From NCBI GenBank assembly GCA_949126835.1, contig OX421506.1, positions 27,789,441-27,853,440 on the forward strand: a DNA stretch of 64,000 nucleotides. Reading direction: 5' to 3'. Numbering within the stretch: the first letter of the stretch is position 1; the number at the start of each line of letters is the position of its first letter. Below the pieces are notes generated by a model. That model searched no databases, was not told where the DNA came from, and saw only the letters and a list, made by a program, of their open reading frames with translations. The translations under genes were made by a program, and so were the position numbers. Positions 22,105 through 32,191 of the stretch are shown piece after piece. The stretch comes from Anisus vortex (lineage: Eukaryota; Mollusca; Gastropoda; Planorbidae).

Positions 22105-22260
22105 TTATCTAATATATTACAGACGCTCCTTCTAAAAAAGAAGATTATTGCGTCCTACGTTTATCCGTTGTCCGAGTCAAGTCTTGCATTTTTATTACTG
22201 TTTTAAATTTAAATGATGTTAAGTTATTGGTTTTCCTGGTTTGTTTAATTTATCAATGGC
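22105..22260 (-). mobile_element. CR1/jockey-like LINE 3' end, copy 3
   Basis: ACGCTCCTTCTAAAAAAGAA, TTGCGTCCTACG, ATGATGTTAAGTTATTGG and CCTGGTTTGTTT match the 3722 copy. Confidence 0.55.
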
Positions 22261-22362
22261 ATCCTTCCGTCTCGCGAGACGATGTTGCATCACCGTGATT
22301 CGAGGTTGCACTTCCTTGTGTGGCTGAGCAGGCCTATCCTTGAGTGACAGTGACAGTCTTTT

Positions 22363-23785
22363 TTAGAGCCTATGCACACGTGTTCCGTGGATCCTATTTT
22401 CTCCGCTTTTTTTAGCCCTTTTATTTATGCTCTCCTCCTTTCTATTGTCCTCTGTCATTTTAACCCCTTCCCTGACAGCAGTGCGCCAGGTGGACCGATC
22501 CTCTGCCTTCTCCTCCCAGTCACTTGTACTTATTCTGGCTGCTCTCATGTCCCTCATGCAGACATCTTTATAGCGGAGGCGTGGGCGACCTGTTTTCCTC
22601 TTCCCAGATGCCAATTCTCCATATAGGAGGTCTTTAGGGATTCTGCCTGGACTCATTCTTCTTACATGTCCTAGCCATCTTAGGCGTCTTTCACTGAGAA
22701 CTGCGAACATGCTTTGGGCGCTGGCTCGCGTCAGTACCTCACTATTAGGGACTTTGTCCTGCCATTTAATGCCAAGGACGCGACGCAGACACCCCAGGTG
22801 GAAGCTATTTAGCTTGCGCTCATGGGACGCATAGGTTGTCCATGATTCACTTCCATAAAGCAGCGTGCTGATGACGCAGGCCTGGTAGACACATAGTTTC
22901 GTCCTTTCTGTCAGCTTGGTGTTTTCCCAAACCCGTTTACTAAGTTTAGCCATTGTGGCAGCTGCCTTGCCGATTCTGCTATTTAATTCATCCTCTATGG
23001 ACAATGAGCTGGAATTCTTGGACCCCAAGTAGGTGAAGCAGTCCACAACCTCAAAGTTTTCGTTTTCAATAGTAATGGTAGGAACGGAGCATGTGTCTTG
23101 GGCCATGATATTTGTCTTCTTTATGCTCACCTGCAGGCCAAACTCTTTGCAGGCGTTGGCGAAGCTTGACACAAGCTGTTGTAGGCCTGTCTTTGTGTGT
23201 GATATCAGGGCCGCATCGTCAGCAAAAAGTAGCTCGCGAATTAGGACCTCTTTCGTTTTGGTTTTGGCTCGGAGACGGGCAGTGTTGAAAAGTCCTCCAT
23301 CAGCTCTGGTGTGTAGCCAGATTCCATCACTACTATCCTTGAAGGCGTATCGGAGCAGTATAGAGAAGAATATTGCGAACAATGTTGGTGCAAGTACACA
23401 GCCTTGCTTTACTCCGCTGCTGACTGGGAAGGCTTCAGAGGTGGCTCCGTTGAAGTGCACTGTGCCCTGCATGTTATCATGGAACAGTCTGATGAAGGCG
23501 AGTAGGTGTGGGGGACAGCCGATTTTTTTCCAGAATTTGAAACAACCCACTGCGACTGACTAAATCAAAGGCTTTTGTCAGGTCTATGAAGGCGATGTAG
23601 AGTGGCATCTGCTACTCTCTACATTTTTACTGCATCTGCCGTATGGAGAGCACCATGTCTATGGTAGACCGACCCGCCCGAAAACCACATTGTGACTCTG
23701 GGCAAACTCGGGAGGCTAAACTCTGCAAGCGTGTAAGAGTGATGCGGGCAAAAGCCTTTCCTACGATACTGAGAAGCGAGATACT
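22363..23785 (-). pseudogene. RTE-like non-LTR reverse transcriptase, 5'-truncated and broken
   Basis: The frame 23550-22363 (395 codons) holds RT motifs in order: VSSGVKQGCVLAPTLF, LLFADDAALI (catalytic FADD), DCFTYLGS, then a tail with LYGSESWTTY, ERRLRWLGHVRRM and GKRKTGRPRLRYKD. Upstream, 23550-23785 continues in other frames with QCGFRAGRST and YIAFIDLTKAFD, interrupted by stops and frameshifts. The 5' endonuclease is missing. The YLGS/LRWLGHVRRM tail is typical of RTE-like elements, though the clade is not certain. The 49240-49805 remnant is the same family. Confidence 0.8.
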
Positions 23786-24144
23786 TTAATTATTACGTGA
23801 CACAATTCCTTCGAACAGAAACCAACAGTCATTTCATTCTCGTAATTACTGTCCGTGTATTCAACACCACTGACCATCAACGAAGTAAGTAATGGGCTTA
23901 CCTAATCAGCTATGAGATGTTGTTTCAGCAAGCACTAGTGGTCATCCAACACTTTCATGTCCGCCGAGTTATAATTTATTTATTTATACCTGAACAAGTC
24001 AGTTCATTATATTGTCCATTATGTTTATTTTAGATGACATACTAATCTGTATTAAGAATGTTATTCTTGTATTTTGACTCCGAGCCCCCTCTAATAAATA
24101 TGAATTCCAGCTCAATTGTGCTGTTGTTTCAATATTCAATATAT
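23786..24144. other. Intergenic, nothing recognised
   Basis: Left flank of the LTR-retrotransposon locus. No exon or repeat is seen. Confidence 0.4.
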
Positions 24145-25128
24145 TTATTAACAGTTCATCTTATGACAGAATTAGTAAGTTAGTTGATGTTTATCTCATT
24201 AAAATAGTATGAGTTGAATTACTGTTGTTATTATTGTGGTTGTTATAGTCTAGAGCATAGGTTCTCAACGGGGGCGATATCGCCCCCCAGGGGGCGATGA
24301 GAAGCTTTAGGGGGGCGATAACATTCCCGGGGGCGATTGGGGGGCGATGAAGGGCAAGTGGGCGGTACATACGTACCTGCTATAATTTCAACAACTCACC
24401 TATTTGAATCGATTAGTTTTTGGATGAAATATGATGTAAACGCAAGTGCTACTAAATATCTGATATCCCCCAACAGTAGGCATACATATTGAACAAATAA
24501 GAATCGCAATCACTTTTCGATGAAGTAGAGGGTCAGTATTTGGCAAATATGTTATGCGGCCGTCTCTTCTTATGGTTGGTTCACCGGACTGTCGCCTTAA
24601 CATCGGTTACTATTACTAATTTTACTCGTTTTTACCGAGATATCCTTTAACGCGTTTGAATCCTTTGTAAAGAGGTAACCACAATAGCTGAGCGGTATAG
24701 ATACGTAGTAATTATACAAACTGGGTAGTTATTAAAATGTTTGAAAATATTCATATAAATTCTTTAGTCATATAATATTTATACAATTTTCTTATAATTT
24801 TTACAGTTCTATCATATCATTTCAAAGTTATAAATGCAAGCCATTCAGTTTTTTTATAAAAGAAAAAAAAATGAAATATTACCTCAAATGAAAAGGGTTC
24901 ATTATCTCCCTTTAATAAACAAATGTTTCCGATAAAAATTAAGTTGGGGGGCGGTGAGCGGGAAAAAAATGTAAAAGGGGGCGGTGAGCCGAAAAAGGTT
25001 GAGAACCTATGGTCTAGAGTATGCCCTGGGTTGTATATCCTTTTGAAATCTGTTATGCAGCAATAGTGTATAAATTACTTGAAAATATCAGACCATCCAC
25101 CACTGAAGTAAATCCTCCCTGTAAGGTT
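24145..25128 (+). repeat. Left copy of a 220-bp flank duplication, split by a MITE
   Basis: 24145-24255 plus 25020-25128 equals the 220 bp found intact at 31972-32191, with two base differences and no indel. The left copy ends at GTT (25126-25128), where it joins the middle of the LTR. The right copy continues into unrelated flank. Confidence 0.85.
24256..25011. mobile_element. hAT-type MITE, 756 bp, with intact TSD
   Basis: Perfect 14-bp inverted ends, CATAGGTTCTCAAC and GTTGAGAACCTATG, lie inside a perfect 8-bp duplication GTCTAGAG (24248-24255 and 25012-25019). The same site without insertion exists at 32075-32082. The termini are rich in GGGGGCGAT. There is no transposase frame. Part of the interior (about 24706-24830) resembles 5625-5745. 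Confidence 0.9.
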
Positions 25129-25421
25129 CTGTGTTACTGTTATATTTTATCATCTCAACTTGTTGGAATAAAATTGTGTTCAATTTCAAACAGGATTGTG
25201 GATTTCCTATATATTAAGGTACAGTTTATCTAAATCACTTTATACACAAAAGATTCACATCGCAACGAGTCAAATAAACATCAAATCTAATTCAATAACA
25301 TCAATATAAATTCTTATACAACCTTGTGAGATCCAAGATGGATATGAATCAAAAGAATATATATAATAATACATTACTAAAAAATATCATCTAACGTCAG
25401 TAGCTGATTTCGCACGTGACA
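25126..25421 (+). repeat. 5' LTR, truncated (first ~306 bp missing)
   Basis: Matches 31677-31971 and ends GCACGTGACA. Its U3 start (TGTTACGAG) is absent; instead the flank duplication joins at a GTT shared by both. Loss of U3 should remove its own promoter. Confidence 0.9.
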
Positions 25422-25427
25422 AAAGAT

Positions 25428-25445
25428 TGGGGGCTCAAGTCCTGG
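25428..25445 (+). other. Candidate primer-binding site
   Basis: TGGGGGCTCAAGTCC begins 6 nt after the LTR end. A TGG start is expected for pairing with a tRNA 3' CCA. Which tRNA was not determined. Confidence 0.35.
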
Positions 25446-25702
25446 ATCTAAAGTTTGTATGTATAAGAAATTGAGAATATACAACTGTTCTAGTGAAAAC
25501 GATTTACAACAAATATTTATTCAAATTCTGTCTACGTGGGAGGCACTGTCTGTGTTCGGACATACTGTTTTCAGCTTTGTATACAATCATCCTTAAAAAT
25601 TTAACTTCTACAAATATTAAGTGGTGTAAAAATATTTCAAAGGACTTTATGAAAGGTAAAGTTGAAATTTTTTATCTTCTATTTACGTCATTAATATAAA
25701 AC

Positions 25703-28700
25703 ATGGCGGAAGCTAATCTTACGTTGGAGCAATTGAATATTTTTGCTATCACGTCAGAACACTTAAATAGCATGTCACTAACCCAGTTAAAAGAGATGGC
25801 AAACTCTCTGGGAATAGACATTACTGAAGTTACACCAGTAAGGAGTAAATTGATTCAAGATATTAAGGACTGTTTGAAAAGACATGGTAGAATGCTTGAA
25901 GAAAATACTATGAATAATGAAGAATCAGTGGTTCTCAATGTATCAGAAACCCTGAAAACAGACATAAATAACCATGATATTAAAATGAATGGAAATGAAC
26001 TAGGTGCAGACATGAAATTCCAGTTAGAAATGAAGAAGTTAGAATTACAATTAGAGGGTAAAAGAATAGAAGTACAATTGAAAGAGAAAGAATTGGAAAA
26101 AGAAAGAATCGCTAGTAATGAAAGGATTGAATTGGCAAAGTCTCGTTCGTCAACTCATACGATTCAGGAAACAAATAATGTGGAACTATATAAGTTTAAA
26201 AAGCATGTACCAAGCATGGAGAACATGGACATTGATGAGTTCTTTATGGTCTTCGATAGAAACTCGATCGATTATAAATTTCCTGAAGATAAGAAAGCAG
26301 TACTTTTACGTTCAGCTCTAACAAAAGGCAAGGCTCTAGATGTTGTATTGAATTTGACTCCAGAGGAATGCAATGATTATGAACTAATAAAGAGCAGAGT
26401 ACTATTGAGTTATGTTCTAACTCCAGAAAAGTATCGAAAGTTATATCGTGAGTACAAGAAGGAACCAGAAGTTTCACATGTTGACTTCCTGAGATTAGAG
26501 AAAAAGTATTTTGATCGATGGTTACGTTCTAAGAATGTGAATAAAGATTATGAAAAACTATATAATCTCATACTGATGGAGGATTTTACTGAGAAGATTC
26601 GCACTGATATAAAAGTTCATTTGGCTGATCGTGGTATTGAAATAGCAGAACAAGCAGCAGTAAAAGCCGATGAATACGTCATTATTCACCCGCATAGCCA
26701 TTATTTTCAAAATGACAGAACAAGTTTGAGGACTCAAAACAGTAATACAGAGAGGAAGTTAAGATCGACAGAGGATAAAAGTAAACAAAAAGCCGATAAA
26801 CAAGAGAATTCAAGTTTTGTACAAAAGAGAATTACCTGTACATTCTGTAAGAAAGATGGACATATAAAAGAGAATTGTTGGAGTCTACATAAAGAGAAAA
26901 GTCCCATTAAAAACAAGAACAACGTGGTTTTATCACACATCGCCGTACAAACTGAAACTCACATAAATAAAACTGCCCACAAAAGAATTAAAGCTGATAG
27001 AAAGACATCTGATGTTAGTCATGAAGAGATGGCGAAACACACATGTCCAAGTTGCTCAAAGTCGGAAAAAGTCTTTGAAATGAAGACCGAGGCTATTGAA
27101 CATTCTAGTTTCAACTCCAAAGGGAGTGTGACAGATGAACAATCAGTAAATAAAACGTTTACTTATGGAGGCAGTAGTGTAGCAAGAAACTCAGTAGGCA
27201 GAGAACTACCCGAGTGCATGCTATCGGATGTTAGCGAGGGCTATGTGTCACCTATAGATAATCAAGCTAGAGAACGGAAGATTAAAATTCTACGTAACTC
27301 CGGTGCTGATATATCTCTACTGTTGAAGAATACTGTACCAACGTCGAAATTGACTCATACAGGCCAGTATGCCTTGATCAGTACTATGGCTGGAACACTC
27401 ACGGCACCGTTACATCGTATACAGTTGAAGAGTAATTACTTCACTGGATCTGTTATTGTTGGGATAGTGAAGAAATTTCCCTACAGAGGCATTTCATTAC
27501 TTTTAGGAAGTGACATTGCCAAGAATCAGGTACATCCTGTACTTAAAGAAACCAAAGACTCTGTTCAGTGTAGGAATACTGACAATTCAGTATGTGTTAT
27601 CACCAGAGCTATGGAGAAACAGCAGATGACTAATGAATCGACAAAGAAACCAGAACCAACACCAGAGATTGACTTGCAAGCAACCTTCATGGCGGATGTT
27701 CTAGGTGGTCATTCAAGTCATACTGATCAAAATAATTTGTCGCCTAGACAACTACTTATTCTTGCTCAAGGCAAAGATCCAGAGATCGGGAAGCTAAAAG
27801 AGGAAGCAAAGAATGAAGGAGAGTTAGAAACAATGGCCGCAGGTTATTACCTGAGGGACGAGTTGTTGATGAGGAAATGGAGAGGGAAAGAAAACGACGA
27901 TGAAACATGCAGCGAAGTACATCAAATCGTGGTACCCAATGTATACCGCAAGGACATACTACATATGGCCCATGATTCACCGTATGCTGGTCACCTAGGG
28001 ATACAGAAAACCTTCGACAGGATTCTTCCATATTTCTTCTGGCCTGACCTACGTCGTGACGTCACATCGTTTTGCAGATCATGTCATGTCTGCCAGATGG
28101 TCGGCAAACCGAATCAGACCATTCCGGTAGCTCCTCTACGACCCATACCAGCATTCTCAGAACCCTTCAGTCACATCATTATAGACTGCGTCGGTCCGTT
28201 GCCTAAAACTAAGGCTGGCCACCAGTATCTGTTCACTATAATGTGTTCGGCAACGAGATTTCCAGAGGCTATTCCTCTACGTAGCATCAATGCCGACAAA
28301 ATCTCTGATGCACTTATCGGATTCTTCACCCGATATGGTCTTCCGAAAACCGTGCAGTCAGATCAAGGTTCAAATTTCACATCGAAGTTATTTCGCCAAG
28401 TCTTAGAACGGCTGGGTATTCGTCATGCAGTATCGAGTGCATATCATCCACAGAGTCAAGGCGCACTGGAACGATACCACCAAACATTGAAAAACATGCT
28501 CCGTACTTTCTGTTTCGAGCATAACGACGACTGGGATCGTGGTATTCCCTTCGCACTCTTCGCAACTAGAGAGGCTGTACAAGAATCTCTTGGTTTCAGT
28601 CCCTTTGAACTGGTATTCGGACACACAGTTCGTGGACCACTAAATCTGTTACAAGAGATATGGTTATCATCCACTGAAGACACTGGTCTACTGACATACG

Positions 28701-30511
28701 TGGAAAATTTTAAAAATAGACTGTATAATGCATTAAAAGTTGTCAGATCTAATCTTTTGCAGGCACAAGACAAGATGAAGGTCTATTATGACGTCAACGC
28801 AAGAACCCGTATCTTCCAACCTGGTGATAAAGTTCTCATGCTGACGCCACTGTCTGGTCAACCCCTGAGTGCCAAGTTTACAGGACCCTACGAGGTTATG
28901 GCTAAGCTTAGTGAGGTTAACTATCTTGTAAAGACCCCTGATAGACGGAAATCGCAACGAGTGTGCCATATCAATATGTTGAAACCATACATTACCAGAG
29001 AAGAACAAAAAGTTGTTGCCTCGGTAAACACTGTTATTAAAGTCGGGAATAATTCACCCGAAATTGAGCGTGAAGTGGCAGAAAGCAAACTGCAAAATAC
29101 AAAGGCTCTGAAAAACCTAAATGAAAAATTGGCACATTTACCTGATTGCGAACAATCCGCTATCAAAGGTCTAATTAATGAAAATATCCATTTATTTGGA
29201 GATGTACCTAGTAGAACTAGTGTAGTAAAGCATGATGTTATTCTAAATGAAAATACTAAAGCTATTAAACAACATCCATACAGGTCAAATCCTATCCAGT
29301 TAGAATGCATCCGTAAAGAGGTTTGCTACATGCTTGACAATGACATCATTACACCTAGTAGTAGTGACTGGTCTTCCCCTTGCGTATTGGTACCTAAAGC
29401 CGACGGATCCATGAGGTTTTGTGTGGATTACCGTAAGGTAAACAAAGTGACAAAAACTGATTCCTATCCAATACCGAGAATTGACGATCTAATAGATCAA
29501 GTGAGTAATGCTAAGTTTGTGACGAAGATTGACCTATTGACGGCGTATTTTCAGATTCCACTGACGGAGAGGGCTCAGGAGATATCATCGTTTGTAACCC
29601 CTGACGGACTGTACAAATTTAAGGTCATGCCCTTTGGTATGGTTAATGCACCCTCTACTTTTCAACGGTTAATAAATACCATTACTCAGGACATTCCTAA
29701 ATGTCATGCATACCTCGATGATATTGTTGTCTTTAGTGACGATTTTAAATCTCATTTAGATCAACTACATTTGTTATTTACGAAATTGACTCATGCTAAT
29801 CTCACCATTAACTTGACTAAGAGTCAGTTCTGCCATGCAACCATCGAGTATCTAGGTCACATAGTGGGAAATGGTTTGGTAAAACCATTAAATGCAAAGG
29901 TGAAGGCTATTCGTGAGTTCCCTGTTCCTGAAACCTGTAAACAACTCCGCAGTTTTCTCGGGATGGCAGGGTACTACCGTCGGTTCTGTCAAAATTTCTC
30001 AACCATTGCATGTCCATTAACAAATCTATTAAAGAAGAATTGCACTTTCAAATGGTCTAATAAATGCCGCCAGGCCTTTGATAAATTAAAAGATGTTCTT
30101 TCTGAGGCACCTGTATTAGTAACACCCAATTACAGTAAACCCTTTAAAATTACCGTTGACGCGTGTGATACAGGGATGGGAGCGGTCATTTCTCAAAAGG
30201 GTGATGATTCATTGGAACACCCGATTAGTTTTTACTCTCAAAAATTTGATAAGCATCAAAGAAACTATAGTGTGATAGAAAAAGAACTTTTGGGATTAAT
30301 TCTGGCATTGAAACATTTTGATTTTTATATCAATGGTTCTCCATATCCAATTGATATTTTAACTGATCATAACCCTTTAGTTTTCCTTTCCAGGGTTAAA
30401 CAGAACCAAAGAATTATTCGCTGGAGCTTATTTCTCCAAGCATATAATTTAAATGTGGTATATTTACCAGGTAAACAAAATGTGGTCGCTGACACGTTGT
30501 CGCGCATGTAA
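25703..30511 (+). CDS. gag-pol: Gag-Pol polyprotein of Gmr1-like retrotransposon (gag-PR-IN-RT-RH)
   Basis: One uninterrupted 1602-codon frame; the ATG has a good context (AAACATGG). Order: coiled coil about 100-150; capsid whose C-terminal part (about 235-328, with RWLR and LILMEDF) resembles the SCAN fold; CCHC knuckle C379-C382-H387-C392; protease with LRNSGADISLL at 530-540 and ISLLLGSDIA; integrase zinc finger (from H757) and DDE core D828, D887, E923 (spacing 58 and 35); GPY/F-type module near 1060; RT with YLDD at 1337-1340; RNase H with D1486, EKELLG and ADTLSR. IN and RT catalytic residues are intact. The protease residue expected to be Asp is Asn532. Integrase before RT is the Gmr1 hallmark. 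There is no env and no chromodomain. Confidence 0.92.
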   Translation: MAEANLTLEQLNIFAITSEHLNSMSLTQLKEMANSLGIDITEVTPVRSKLIQDIKDCLKRHGRMLEENTMNNEESVVLNVSETLKTDINNHDIKMNGNELGADMKFQLEMKKLELQLEGKRIEVQLKEKELEKERIASNERIELAKSRSSTHTIQETNNVELYKFKKHVPSMENMDIDEFFMVFDRNSIDYKFPEDKKAVLLRSALTKGKALDVVLNLTPEECNDYELIKSRVLLSYVLTPEKYRKLYREYKKEPEVSHVDFLRLEKKYFDRWLRSKNVNKDYEKLYNLILMEDFTEKIRTDIKVHLADRGIEIAEQAAVKADEYVIIHPHSHYFQNDRTSLRTQNSNTERKLRSTEDKSKQKADKQENSSFVQKRITCTFCKKDGHIKENCWSLHKEKSPIKNKNNVVLSHIAVQTETHINKTAHKRIKADRKTSDVSHEEMAKHTCPSCSKSEKVFEMKTEAIEHSSFNSKGSVTDEQSVNKTFTYGGSSVARNSVGRELPECMLSDVSEGYVSPIDNQARERKIKILRNSGADISLLLKNTVPTSKLTHTGQYALISTMAGTLTAPLHRIQLKSNYFTGSVIVGIVKKFPYRGISLLLGSDIAKNQVHPVLKETKDSVQCRNTDNSVCVITRAMEKQQMTNESTKKPEPTPEIDLQATFMADVLGGHSSHTDQNNLSPRQLLILAQGKDPEIGKLKEEAKNEGELETMAAGYYLRDELLMRKWRGKENDDETCSEVHQIVVPNVYRKDILHMAHDSPYAGHLGIQKTFDRILPYFFWPDLRRDVTSFCRSCHVCQMVGKPNQTIPVAPLRPIPAFSEPFSHIIIDCVGPLPKTKAGHQYLFTIMCSATRFPEAIPLRSINADKISDALIGFFTRYGLPKTVQSDQGSNFTSKLFRQVLERLGIRHAVSSAYHPQSQGALERYHQTLKNMLRTFCFEHNDDWDRGIPFALFATREAVQESLGFSPFELVFGHTVRGPLNLLQEIWLSSTEDTGLLTYVENFKNRLYNALKVVRSNLLQAQDKMKVYYDVNARTRIFQPGDKVLMLTPLSGQPLSAKFTGPYEVMAKLSEVNYLVKTPDRRKSQRVCHINMLKPYITREEQKVVASVNTVIKVGNNSPEIEREVAESKLQNTKALKNLNEKLAHLPDCEQSAIKGLINENIHLFGDVPSRTSVVKHDVILNENTKAIKQHPYRSNPIQLECIRKEVCYMLDNDIITPSSSDWSSPCVLVPKADGSMRFCVDYRKVNKVTKTDSYPIPRIDDLIDQVSNAKFVTKIDLLTAYFQIPLTERAQEISSFVTPDGLYKFKVMPFGMVNAPSTFQRLINTITQDIPKCHAYLDDIVVFSDDFKSHLDQLHLLFTKLTHANLTINLTKSQFCHATIEYLGHIVGNGLVKPLNAKVKAIREFPVPETCKQLRSFLGMAGYYRRFCQNFSTIACPLTNLLKKNCTFKWSNKCRQAFDKLKDVLSEAPVLVTPNYSKPFKITVDACDTGMGAVISQKGDDSLEHPISFYSQKFDKHQRNYSVIEKELLGLILALKHFDFYINGSPYPIDILTDHNPLVFLSRVKQNQRIIRWSLFLQAYNLNVVYLPGKQNVVADTLSRM

Positions 30512-31356
30512 CTGGTAAACCAGAAGATAAAGTCAGTTTCTCATTAAATGTTTTTTTTTATGTCATTCATTGTATTGATTAACATTTATATTATTATAAA
30601 TATGACAATAAATAAACTATGTTTTGAAATATTACAATATGAAACATTACAGAACAAAACTTCAAATTCTACTAGAAACAATCATACGTTGTAAGGTAAA
30701 AGGTAACTATTGCATACATCAATTGCACACACACCGGTATTTAACTTAAATACATCCACACTTGTGTTTGTTCAATTGATTATTGATGTGTTTTGCAAAT
30801 TGTTTGTTTCTATGTCGTCATGTTATAATTTGGATGTCTTATTTTATGCTATGTAAAAGCTAAATCAGCTGAGATTATAACATTTTTAAATATTCTTGAT
30901 GTCATAATTGAGACATCATAATAATAATATAATAACTGAAAATCATTAGTTAATGATACAGTGATCGGTTATAAATAAATTAAATTTTCTAAAGAATTAT
31001 CTATCAATTATTAATCGGTTCCACTTATTTGGGTAATTCATATCAATTCTATGGGAATTGGTTATTGGTGGTAATAGTTTTATGGTCAACGTTGTACACA
31101 CAATAATCATAATTGTAAATATTAATTGATAACTAAATGTTTTAATTAATAATCATTGATGGAATAATGTGATAAGGGATTCCATAATGGCGACTTTGTT
31201 ATTAAGGGGATATGTAATATATGGTTCATTTTAATCTTAAAAAGATTGTCCAATAGTCAATTAAATCTTACGAATAGTTTGGGGAATTCGGTTTATTTTA
31301 TGGGTACTCTACAAAGAATTCCATACTTAACGCTGTATGTAATTCCTTTGTGTCTT
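30512..31356 (+). other. 3' non-coding region of the retrotransposon
   Basis: AT-rich DNA between the gag-pol stop and the polypurine tract. No env-like frame is seen; the 64-codon frame at 31246 crosses the LTR border and is not a gene. Confidence 0.6.
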
Positions 31357-31370
31357 AAGGGGGGGGCGAG
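31357..31370 (+). other. Polypurine tract
   Basis: AAGGGGGGGGCGAG directly precedes the 3' LTR start TGTTACG, the expected site for plus-strand priming. Confidence 0.75.
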
Positions 31371-31971
31371 TGTTACGAGTAGATTTATTTCCATAATTAT
31401 ATTGGTTCTGTTATTATTAACTAAAGTTAAAATGAAATAATCTTAAACCCGAAATGTTTCCGTGTTAAGAATAAAACATGTATATGTCTAGACACTACGT
31501 CATAGCATTAAATACGTCATATGCACGAGTGTTTGAGTCCGTTAGTGTAGTTCTAGTTTGGGCGCTAATGTGTGAGGACTGTTTTTGACCACTTTTCTTA
31601 AAGATAGGATTACGGCTCAGTACGATATAGAAGAATCTCAACTGATTAAGTTTCATTATATAATACTGGTACATATGTTCTGTGTTACTGTTATATTTTA
31701 TCATCTCAACTTGTTGGAATAAAATTGTGTTCAATTTCAAACAGGATTGTGGATTTCCTATATATTAAGGTACAGTTTATCTAAATCACTTTATACACAA
31801 AAGATTCACATCGCAACGAGTCAAATAAACATCAAATCTAATTCAATAACATCAATATAAATTCTTATACAACCTTGTGAGATCCAAGATGGATATGAAT
31901 CAAAAGAATATATATAATAATACATTACTAAAAATATCATCTAACGTCAGTAGCTGATTTCGCACGTGACA
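31371..31971 (+). repeat. 3' LTR, complete (601 bp)
   Basis: Begins TGTTACGAG and ends CACGTGACA, imperfect inverted ends of TG...CA type. AATAAA hexamers occur at about 31469 and 31718. Confidence 0.88.
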
Positions 31972-32191
31972 TTATTAACAGTTCATCTTATGACAGAATT
32001 AGTAAGTTAGTTGATGTTTATCTCATTAAAATAGTATGAGTTGAATTACTGTTGTTATTATTGTGGTTGTTATAGTCTAGAGGATGCCCTGGGTTGTATA
32101 TCCTTTTAAAATCTGTTATGCAGCAATAGTGTATAAATTACTTGAAAATATCAGACCATCCACCACTGAAGTAAATCCTCCCTGTAAGGTT
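31972..32191 (+). repeat. Right copy of the 220-bp flank duplication (MITE-free)
   Basis: Begins with TTATT and holds the empty MITE site GTCTAGAG at 32075-32082. It matches the left copy at 24145-25128 once the MITE is removed. Confidence 0.85.

Larger units (their letters stand above)
25126..31971 (+). mobile_element. Gmr1-like Ty3/gypsy LTR retrotransposon, 5' LTR truncated
   Basis: A partial 5' LTR (25126-25421), a candidate primer-binding site, a single gag-pol frame (25703-30511), a long 3' non-coding part, a polypurine tract (31357-31370) and a complete 3' LTR (31371-31971). The two LTRs differ by one A in a run over about 296 bp, so insertion was recent. The integrase precedes RT, as in Ty1/copia and Gmr1-like elements, although the domains are Ty3/gypsy-like. 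TTATT follows the 3' LTR (31972-31976) as the likely TSD. Confidence 0.9.

Noticed and set aside
23033..23563. Plus-strand 176-codon frame
   Set aside because: Antisense shadow of the RT pseudogene.
27756..29310. Minus-strand frames of 60-129 codons across gag-pol
   Set aside because: Shadows of the retrotransposon coding frame.
31246..31440. Possible env-like or accessory frame
   Set aside because: It spans the polypurine tract and LTR start, is short and lacks membrane or signal features of an envelope protein.
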